A stretch of DNA of 5,569 nt from Candidatus Aminicenantota bacterium (GTDB lineage: Bacteria > Acidobacteriota > Aminicenantia > Aminicenantales > Aminicenantaceae): positions 1-5,569 of the forward strand of contig WTAW01000103.1 in assembly GCA_013139435.1 (NCBI GenBank), given 5' to 3'. Shown in pieces: positions 1 to 4,435 of the stretch. How positions within the stretch are numbered: position 1 is the stretch's first letter; each line of letters begins with the position of its first letter. The notes beneath the pieces are model-generated. The model was not told where the DNA came from. It worked only from the letters and a program-made list of their open reading frames with translations, and did no database searches. The translations under genes and the position numbers were made by a program.

Positions 1-980
1 TGAATTCACCGCCTCAAGTGTTTGAGGCGCGAGTGCCCGATGCGGTAAAAGGCGTGGATTATTTTGTGACAACGCCACAACTTCGAGTGCAGGAGGAATA
101 CGACCGAAGCTTCGATGACCTTAAAGTGGGAGATTCGTTAACACGCACAATAACTATGATCGCGGATGATTCGGTAGGCATGCTGCTCCCACCTCTGGAT
201 TTTGGCCTCACAGAAGGCTTGGGTGTGTATCCTGCTTCCCCACGGATGGAGGATGAAAGCAACAGAGGGGTTTACACCGGAAAGCGCTTCGAATCCGTGA
301 CTTATGTCATGGAGAAGGAAGGTGATTACACGTTGCCAGAGATCACAATCCACTGGTTCGACCTCCAGAGCGAAGAACTAAAAACAGAGACTCTGTCAGC
401 CGTAGAACTCTCTGTGGCTGTAAATCCGGACCTGGAGCAGGAGATGTTGACCTTTCTTGAGGAAGAAGATGTAGAGCCTGAGGAGGAAATTGCTGCCACC
501 CAAAAAAGGTCTCTCGATTTTAAAAGTCTTCTCTATCTTATCCTGGCACTTGCTCTTCTATTTGCTGCTTTATGGATATTCCTCATCCCCTACCTGAAAC
601 GATGTGTGGCATGGTGGAAAAGACGAAGATCGATCCAAGCGGAATCAGAAGAGGCCTATTTCAAACGTTTCCGCAAATCCTGTAACAAAGACGATCCCAA
701 AGAGATCATGCAGGGTCTTCTGACTTGGCTGGACAAAATCTATCCCGGACCTGGAGCCGCCACTATTGACGATTTCGTACGACGGGCCGACGACCTGGAG
801 CTTCAAGCCTTGGCAGCGGGACTGAAGGATGAGCTGTACGGAAAATCAGACATCGATGAATCATACACAGAGTGGTCAGCAAGGGATTTCTATCGAACCG
901 TATCTCAAGCAAGAAAACGGCTTATGAAAAAAGAAAAAGGTAAAGTGAAGCCTTTTGGATTGCAGCCGCTCAATCCATAA
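1..980 (+). CDS. batD: BatD-like membrane protein, C-terminal part (5' end outside window)
   Basis: The reading frame is open to the left edge (first full codon at 3), so this is the C-terminal 325 residues of a longer protein; GTG at 18 lies inside the frame and is not the likely start. Counting from that GTG, residues 1-140 form a beta-rich extracytoplasmic region with the BatD-like phrase EGDYTLPEITIHWFD at 101-115. An acidic linker (about 147-158) follows, then one membrane helix (about 170-193), a basic stretch (WWKRRR) and a helical cytoplasmic tail of about 115 residues. BatD proteins (Bacteroides aerotolerance family) are usually encoded with MoxR-type ATPases and von Willebrand A proteins BatA/BatB and are linked to envelope stress; those partners would lie upstream, outside the window. 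The last 14 codons are duplicated at 4251-4296. G+C is moderate (about 45% in 661-720). Family assignment is by recognised pattern; the exact role is unknown. Confidence 0.75.
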   Translation, partial: NSPPQVFEARVPDAVKGVDYFVTTPQLRVQEEYDRSFDDLKVGDSLTRTITMIADDSVGMLLPPLDFGLTEGLGVYPASPRMEDESNRGVYTGKRFESVTYVMEKEGDYTLPEITIHWFDLQSEELKTETLSAVELSVAVNPDLEQEMLTFLEEEDVEPEEEIAATQKRSLDFKSLLYLILALALLFAALWIFLIPYLKRCVAWWKRRRSIQAESEEAYFKRFRKSCNKDDPKEIMQGLLTWLDKIYPGPGAATIDDFVRRADDLELQALAAGLKDELYGKSDIDESYTEWSARDFYRTVSQARKRLMKKEKGKVKPFGLQPLNP

Positions 981-1001
981 TATTTTTTTGGATATTACAT
1001 T
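936..1001 (+). repeat. Direct repeat copy A, spanning the batD 3' end
   Basis: This 66-base stretch matches 4251-4319 in the same orientation, with four substitutions and one 3-base gap. It covers the last 14 codons and stop of the batD-like gene and about 20 bases after it. Differences inside the coding part are at 941, 956 and 968; each is a third-codon-position change that leaves the residue unchanged. The fourth difference (996) and the gap lie after the stop. Similarity ends sharply: bases before 936 and after 1001 do not match those around copy B. It may be an attachment-site-like border of the inserted cytochrome segment. Confidence 0.9.
957..989 (+). terminator. Weak terminator-like hairpin at the end of batD
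   Basis: GGATTG (957-962) pairs with CAATCC (971-976) across an 8-base loop. The stop codon and then seven T (983-989) follow. The hairpin lies in the last codons of batD. The 6-bp stem is short and there are six bases between stem and T run, so it would be a weak intrinsic terminator at best. The same layout recurs in copy B. Confidence 0.3.
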
Positions 1002-1162
1002 CCATTTTGTACAAAACTGAAGATCGATAGTTTTAGGTTGAATAATAGGCATCATTGACAAAGAGGATGATACCGTTCTTTTTTCCAGTCGTTGACTTTG
1101 TTGTTTTGACAGTGATAAGCTCATTTCAGGATTTCAACGGATGCAAATTGCAGAAAATGGTT

Positions 1163-1196
1163 AGGGATTTGGAGCAAACCCAAAAAGGAAATCCCT
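1163..1196. repeat. 8-bp inverted repeat with 18-base loop
   Basis: AGGGATTT (1163-1170) is exactly complementary to AAATCCCT (1189-1196), giving a possible stem-loop. No T run follows, so it is not a standard terminator. It could be part of a small non-autonomous element or an RNA structure; its role is unknown. Confidence 0.5.
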
Positions 1197-1206
1197 GTAA
1201 ATAATA

Positions 1207-1235
1207 TTGAAGTATTTTGCAAAAAATGCTATATT
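1207..1235 (+). promoter_or_regulatory. Candidate sigma70-type promoter for the cytochrome operon
   Basis: TTGAAG (1207-1212, 4 of 6 to the -35 consensus) and TATATT (1230-1235, 5 of 6 to the -10 consensus) are separated by exactly 17 bases. Transcription would start near 1242 and give a leader of about 175 bases that contains the palindrome at 1334-1349. The surroundings are AT-rich, so a chance match is possible. Confidence 0.35.
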
Positions 1236-1255
1236 TTCAAATCAAGGTTTATTAT

Positions 1256-1271
1256 CTAACCTGGATTATTC
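1256..1271 (+). repeat. 16-bp motif CTAACCTGGATTATTC, first copy
   Basis: It matches 4349-4364 in the same orientation at 15 of 16 positions, so one copy lies in each gap flanking the cytochrome operon. The core CCTGGATTATTC is reminiscent of terminal repeats of IS1380-family elements (the ISEcp1 end starts CCTAGATTC). That likeness is from memory and unverified. No transposase gene is nearby. Confidence 0.4.
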
Positions 1272-1333
1272 GCGAGTTGAGATTACCAGAGGTGAGAGGC
1301 ACAGAGGATAAAGTTTGGTTGATTAGGTCGGGT

Positions 1334-1349
1334 CGGTGGTATACCACCG
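1334..1349. promoter_or_regulatory. Perfect 16-bp palindrome, possible operator or leader hairpin
   Basis: CGGTGGTATACCACCG is identical to its own reverse complement. It lies 70 bases upstream of the cytochrome operon start and inside the predicted leader. Two readings are possible: a binding site for a dimeric repressor or activator, or an RNA hairpin followed by the small hairpin at 1356-1368. No regulator gene is in the window. Confidence 0.45.
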
Positions 1350-1419
1350 CAAATCCTTTGTAACAAAGCGCCTCCCAACCCACCCTATTATAAAGGACAG
1401 CTCGCTCAAAGGGTAAAAA

Positions 1420-2580
1420 ATGTCGACAACAAAAAGAAGTGGTATTGTGTCCGAAGTAATCAAAATGCTGGCGGCGGCGGGAGTTTTCTTCCTGTTGATG
1501 CCTGTTTTTGCTGAGCCTCAATCGGATCTTTCCGGGGAGCTGAAAACCGGACGGGAAATCTACCTGAAGGCCTGCGCCGGCTGCCATGGTGCCGACGGCA
1601 AAGGGCAGCCGCAGAGCCGTGTCGGTTTCGATACGCCCATCCCTGATTTTACCGACTGCGACTTCGCCTCACGCGAGCCGCAGGCCGATTGGGTGGCCAT
1701 CGCTCACCAAGGGGGGCCTGTGAGGGGGTTTTCCCGGCTAATGCCTTCCTTCGGCAGGGTGCTCAAGGTGGAGGAGCTGGAGCTGGCCGTCCGCTACATC
1801 AACACCCTTTGTACGAATAAGAATTGGCCGCGGGGAGATCTGAACCTGCCCCGGCCGCTTTATACAGGAAAGGCATTTCCCGAGGACGAACTTGTTGTGA
1901 GCGTGGCTGCCGATGAGGATTGGAGTAAAATAACCAACAAAATCGTTTACGAGCAGAGATTCGGGGCCCGCAACCAGTGGGAAATTGTCTTCCCCTTCGG
2001 GTGGAACAAGATGCAGGACCCCAACGGGCCGGACAGCGGGACCGACTGGGGCTCCAGCCTCGGCGACATCGCCCTGGCGGTCAAGCGCGCCTTCTATCAC
2101 AGCGGCGAGCGCGGTTCCATCTTCAGCGCCACGGCTGAATTAATACTGCCCACCGGCGATGAAACCCGGGGCTTCGGTAAAGGTACTTTCGTTCTGGAGC
2201 CCTTCCTCACCTACGGCCAGATTCTTCCCTCCGACTTTTTCTTCCAGTCCCAGCTAGGATTGGAGCTTCCCTTTCAAAGTGATAGGGCGAAAAAAGAGGC
2301 CTTCCTCCGCATGGCTCTGGGGCGCACATTCACCTCTGGTCCCTGGGGGCGGGCCTGGTCGCCGATGATCGAACTTCTCACAGCCAGAGAGCTTAAAGGA
2401 GGGGCAAAGATTCACTGGGACGTGGTGCCGGAAATTCAGATAACCCTCAACACACGACAGCACATCATGTTAAATTTCGGCGTGCGCATACCCATCAATG
2501 ACAGGGAAAGGCGGCCTGTACAGTTTATGGCCTACATTCTCTGGGACTGGTTTGACGGCGGATTCTTCGAAGGATGGTGA
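1420..2580 (+). CDS. Monoheme cytochrome c fused to a putative outer-membrane beta-barrel
   Basis: The 386-residue protein starts with a signal peptide (basic n-region, hydrophobic core about 17-28, likely cleavage after Ala31 in PVFA-EP). Residues about 41-131 form a class-I-like cytochrome c domain: heme-binding CAGCH at 52-56, in the context ACAGCHGADGKG, and a probable axial Met108 in RLMPSFG. After a linker, residues about 160-386 show alternating beta-strand patterns, including GSSLGDIALAVKRA and ELILPTGDETRGFGKG. These resemble outer-membrane proteins of the phenol MetA-degradation/transporter type. The chain ends in Trp, as many barrel proteins do. ATG at 1420 is chosen because AAAGGG (1408-1413) lies six bases upstream and the signal peptide follows. 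The stop overlaps the first possible ATG of the next gene, so the two genes form an operon. Cyc2, the iron-oxidising cytochrome-porin, has the same general order but a longer barrel; identity with it is not claimed. G+C is high (about 68% in 2041-2100). Substrate unknown. Confidence 0.8.
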   Translation: MSTTKRSGIVSEVIKMLAAAGVFFLLMPVFAEPQSDLSGELKTGREIYLKACAGCHGADGKGQPQSRVGFDTPIPDFTDCDFASREPQADWVAIAHQGGPVRGFSRLMPSFGRVLKVEELELAVRYINTLCTNKNWPRGDLNLPRPLYTGKAFPEDELVVSVAADEDWSKITNKIVYEQRFGARNQWEIVFPFGWNKMQDPNGPDSGTDWGSSLGDIALAVKRAFYHSGERGSIFSATAELILPTGDETRGFGKGTFVLEPFLTYGQILPSDFFFQSQLGLELPFQSDRAKKEAFLRMALGRTFTSGPWGRAWSPMIELLTARELKGGAKIHWDVVPEIQITLNTRQHIMLNFGVRIPINDRERRPVQFMAYILWDWFDGGFFEGW

Positions 2581-2585
2581 GAACA

Positions 2586-4190
2586 ATGAAAATTAAGCAT
2601 ATGCTCTTGTCGTCGCTGGCTGCGTTGATATTTATCGGAGCCGCGGCTGTTCCTCTCCCCCAGCTTTTTGTCACATCGGACCAGTGCATCTCCTGCCACA
2701 ACGGTCTGATCTCCCCCAAGGGCGAGGATGTCTCCATCGGAGGAGACTGGCGCTCCTCCATGATGGCCAACGCTTCGCGTGATCCCTACTGGCACGCCGC
2801 CGTCCGCCGGGAGATCCTTGTCCGCCCCACGGTATCGTCGGCCATCCAGCATGAGTGCTCCGCCTGCCACATGCCCATGACCCGCTACATGGCCAAAATC
2901 CGTGATGAGAAGGAATCTGTCTTTGATCACCTACCCATCATGGGGGCGGAATCGGATGCGGATCTCCTGGCGGCTGACGGGGTCTCCTGCTCCATGTGCC
3001 ACCAGATCCGAAAGGACAAATTGGGCGAGATGGAGAGCTTCACTGCCGGATTTGTGGTGGACAACGGGGCACCTCTGGGCGAACGCAAGATCTACGGCCC
3101 CTTTGATGTGGACGAGGGGAGGAAAGCCCTGATGCGGTCATCCTCCCAATTCCAGCCTGAGAAGGGCGATCACATCCAGAGCTCCGAGCTCTGCGCGAGC
3201 TGCCACACTCTCTTCACCCATGCCCTCAACGACAAGGGAGAAGTGGTCGGCGAGATCGCGGAGCAGGCGCCCTACCTGGAGTGGAAGCACAGCTCCTATT
3301 ACAGAAGCCAGGGCTGCCAGTCCTGCCACATGCCCATCGTCGAGGGCGAGATGCCCGTCACCGGGGTCATGGGGAAGGACCGTGACCAATTCTCCCGCCA
3401 CGTCTTCAAGGGCGGAAATTTCCTCATCCCCAGAATCCTCAACAAGTACCGGAACGAGTTGGGAGTCAAAGCCCTGCCGCAGGAGTTGGATACAACCGCA
3501 CGAAGATCCGCGGAACATCTGGAAAGTGCCGCGGCGAAGATCTCCATCAAGGATGTAACAGTAACCGACGGCCGGCTCTGCGCCGAGATCCTTGTGGAAA
3601 ACCTGGCGGGACATAAGCTTCCCTCCGCCTATCCGTCGCGCAGGGCCTGGATTCACTTCCAGGTGATTGACGACCAGGGGAACACCCTTTTCGAATCGGG
3701 CCGCCTGAATCCGGACGGATCCATCACGGGCAACGACAATGATGCGGATAAGGACCGATACGAGCCTCATTATACCGCCATCGACAGCCCCGAGCAGGTC
3801 CAGATCTACGAAGATATCATGGGCGGGCCTGACGGAAAGGTGACCACTGTGCTTCTTACAGCGGTGCAGTATCTGAAGGACAACCGAATGCTTCCGGACG
3901 GGTTTGACAAAAGCAGCGCCCCGGAGGACGTGGCGGTCCGCGGCGCAGCCGAGGCGGATTCCGATTTCCAGGGTGGGCGGGACAGCGTCAACTATGAAGT
4001 TCCCGTAACCGGCGGCCCGGGCCCTTTTACGGTTCAGGCCGAGCTCTGGTACCAGCCCATCGGCTACCGTTGGGCGCACAACCTGGCCCAGGAAGAGGCC
4101 TTTGAAATCGACCGGTTTGTCCGCTATTTCAAAGACTTTGCCGATTCCTCGGGAATTCGACTGGCCTCAGTCAAAAAACGAATAGATTAG
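2586..4190 (+). CDS. Secreted pentaheme cytochrome c
   Basis: From ATG 2586 the protein has 534 residues. It opens with MKIKHM and a hydrophobic core (about 7-22), a typical Sec signal peptide. This start is preferred over ATG 2574, which overlaps the upstream stop: GGTGA (2576-2580) lies five bases before 2586, while 2574 has no properly spaced ribosome site. Five CxxCH motifs bind c-type heme covalently: C34-H38, C91-H95, C135-H139, C203-H207 and C244-H248. Free histidines among them (H70, H89, H115, H196, H212, H235, H272) could be distal ligands, so bis-His hemes are likely. All hemes lie in the first half. Residues about 320-534 form a heme-free beta-rich domain beginning near VENLAGHKLPSAYPSRRAW, a pattern seen in other multiheme cytochromes of the cytochrome c554-like group. 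Hemes would be attached in the periplasm by the Ccm or Ccs machinery. A role in electron transfer with the fusion protein upstream is inferred. G+C is high (about 63% in 3181-3240). Partner and substrate unknown. Confidence 0.88.
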   Translation: MKIKHMLLSSLAALIFIGAAAVPLPQLFVTSDQCISCHNGLISPKGEDVSIGGDWRSSMMANASRDPYWHAAVRREILVRPTVSSAIQHECSACHMPMTRYMAKIRDEKESVFDHLPIMGAESDADLLAADGVSCSMCHQIRKDKLGEMESFTAGFVVDNGAPLGERKIYGPFDVDEGRKALMRSSSQFQPEKGDHIQSSELCASCHTLFTHALNDKGEVVGEIAEQAPYLEWKHSSYYRSQGCQSCHMPIVEGEMPVTGVMGKDRDQFSRHVFKGGNFLIPRILNKYRNELGVKALPQELDTTARRSAEHLESAAAKISIKDVTVTDGRLCAEILVENLAGHKLPSAYPSRRAWIHFQVIDDQGNTLFESGRLNPDGSITGNDNDADKDRYEPHYTAIDSPEQVQIYEDIMGGPDGKVTTVLLTAVQYLKDNRMLPDGFDKSSAPEDVAVRGAAEADSDFQGGRDSVNYEVPVTGGPGPFTVQAELWYQPIGYRWAHNLAQEEAFEIDRFVRYFKDFADSSGIRLASVKKRID

Positions 4191-4217
4191 GTCAGTAGAA
4201 ACAAGAACGAGCGCTTG

Positions 4218-4236
4218 AAAATGGGGACAGCTATAC
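4218..4236. repeat. GGGGACAG-type motif, possible REP or transposon-end remnant
   Basis: AAAATGGGGACAGCTATAC resembles, from memory, a sequence repeated many times in proteobacterial genomes at the ends of elements mobilised by Y1/IS200-like (RAYT) transposases. Only one copy is in the window and no transposase is present. It sits between the end of the cytochrome operon and repeat copy B, where an insertion border would be expected. Confidence 0.3.
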
Positions 4237-4250
4237 ATTTAGGGAAGTAC

Positions 4251-4319
4251 AAAGGCAAAGTGAAGCCTTTCGGATTGCAGCCACTCAATCCATAATATTT
4301 TTTTTATGGATATCACATT
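4251..4319 (+). repeat. Direct repeat copy B: displaced batD 3'-end fragment
   Basis: These 69 bases match copy A (936-1001). Read in the batD frame, 4251-4296 encodes KGKVKPFGLQPLNP and a TAA stop, identical in protein to the end of the batD-like gene. The three base differences are silent. Upstream of 4251 the frame no longer resembles batD, so this is a gene fragment with no start of its own. That the differences are silent suggests the copy was once part of a working, slightly diverged batD allele, so the repeat is probably not a fresh local duplication. Confidence 0.85.
4272..4311 (+). terminator. Two mutually exclusive hairpins with a T run in repeat copy B
   Basis: GGATTG (4272-4277) can pair with CAATCC (4286-4291), followed after six bases by a run of eight T (4298-4305). 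Alternatively ATCCATA (4288-4294) pairs with TATGGAT (4305-4311), with the T run in the loop. The two stems share 4288-4291 and cannot form together. The first is terminator-like; the second would block it. Copy A has only a 4-bp version of the second stem. Stems are short, so this may be chance. Confidence 0.3.
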
Positions 4320-4348
4320 TGAGTTCGGTTAACATGGATGACAAAGTG

Positions 4349-4364
4349 CTAACCTGGACTATTC
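4349..4364 (+). repeat. 16-bp motif CTAACCTGGACTATTC, second copy
   Basis: It matches 1256-1271 with one difference (C for T at 4359) and lies 30 bases after repeat copy B. The extended CCTGGACTATTCAGG (4353-4367) has matching inverted ends CCTG and CAGG. Both copies point the same way, so they do not form a simple pair of inverted transposon ends. Confidence 0.4.
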
Positions 4365-4421
4365 AGGCTAAGAGATGGGATGGAAAAAAAAGACAAGAGA
4401 AAGATTGGGATAAATTGTGAC

Positions 4422-4428
4422 GAGAGGA
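4422..4428 (+). promoter_or_regulatory. Ribosome binding site that decides the Omp85 start
   Basis: GAGAGGA is the only good Shine-Dalgarno match before the signal peptide of the Omp85 gene. It lies seven bases before CTG 4436. The next possible starts, TTG 4454 and ATG 4481, lie 25 and 52 bases away. ATG 4481 would also cut the signal peptide to about 13 residues. Confidence 0.5.
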
Positions 4429-4435
4429 TTATAAA

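Larger units (their letters stand above)
981..1419. other. AT-rich gap between batD and the cytochrome operon
   Basis: No convincing gene is seen in these 439 bases. The gap holds the end of repeat copy A, a short odd palindrome TGCAAATTGCA (1142-1152), an 8-bp inverted repeat (1163-1196), a possible promoter (1207-1235), the motif CTAACCTGGATTATTC (1256-1271), a perfect 16-bp palindrome (1334-1349) and a small hairpin CTTTG-TAA-CAAAG (1356-1368). Such density of dyad symmetry suggests a regulatory leader mixed with remnants of a small mobile element. The part after about 1300 is richer in G+C than the part before it, so a composition border may lie inside the gap. Confidence 0.6.
4191..4435. 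other. AT-rich gap with repeat copy B and possible mobile-element remnants
   Basis: These 245 bases hold no complete gene. In order come a GGGGACAG-type motif (4218-4236), repeat copy B (4251-4319, a remnant of a batD 3' end), the second CTAACCTGG motif (4349-4364), a purine-rich stretch (4374-4410) and the ribosome site of the Omp85 gene (4422-4428). No strong terminator is seen directly after the pentaheme cytochrome gene. The distance from the stop in copy B to the Omp85 start is about 140 bases, a plausible original batD-Omp85 spacing. Confidence 0.6.

Noticed and set aside
1055..1111. Two TTGACA hexamers (1055-1060 and 1106-1111) as -35 boxes
   Set aside because: Neither has a convincing -10 box 16-18 bases downstream.
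876..1124. Open frame on the - strand covering the end of batD and the gap
   Set aside because: Its product is low in recognisable features and rich in residues from AT-rich DNA. It overlaps the conserved batD end and repeat copy A.
1738..2100. Open frame of 120 codons on the - strand inside the cytochrome-barrel gene
   Set aside because: It is a shadow of the coding + strand, with no domain and no ribosome site that stands out.
2574..2585. Earlier ATG start for the pentaheme cytochrome (adds MVRT)
   Set aside because: GAAGG ends directly at this ATG, leaving no spacing for ribosome binding, whereas ATG 2586 has a suitable site and begins a cleaner signal peptide. It is not excluded.
3138..4079. 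Long open frame of 313 codons on the - strand, opposite the pentaheme cytochrome gene
   Set aside because: It lies wholly inside a G+C-rich gene with five CxxCH motifs and a signal peptide on the other strand. Its product shows no recognisable domain, and long antisense frames are common in such DNA.
1321..4193. GATTAGGTC at both 1321-1329 and 4185-4193, as a 9-bp target duplication around the cytochrome genes
   Set aside because: Nine bases can match by chance in this length. The second copy overlaps the stop of the cytochrome gene and no inverted terminal repeats adjoin either copy.
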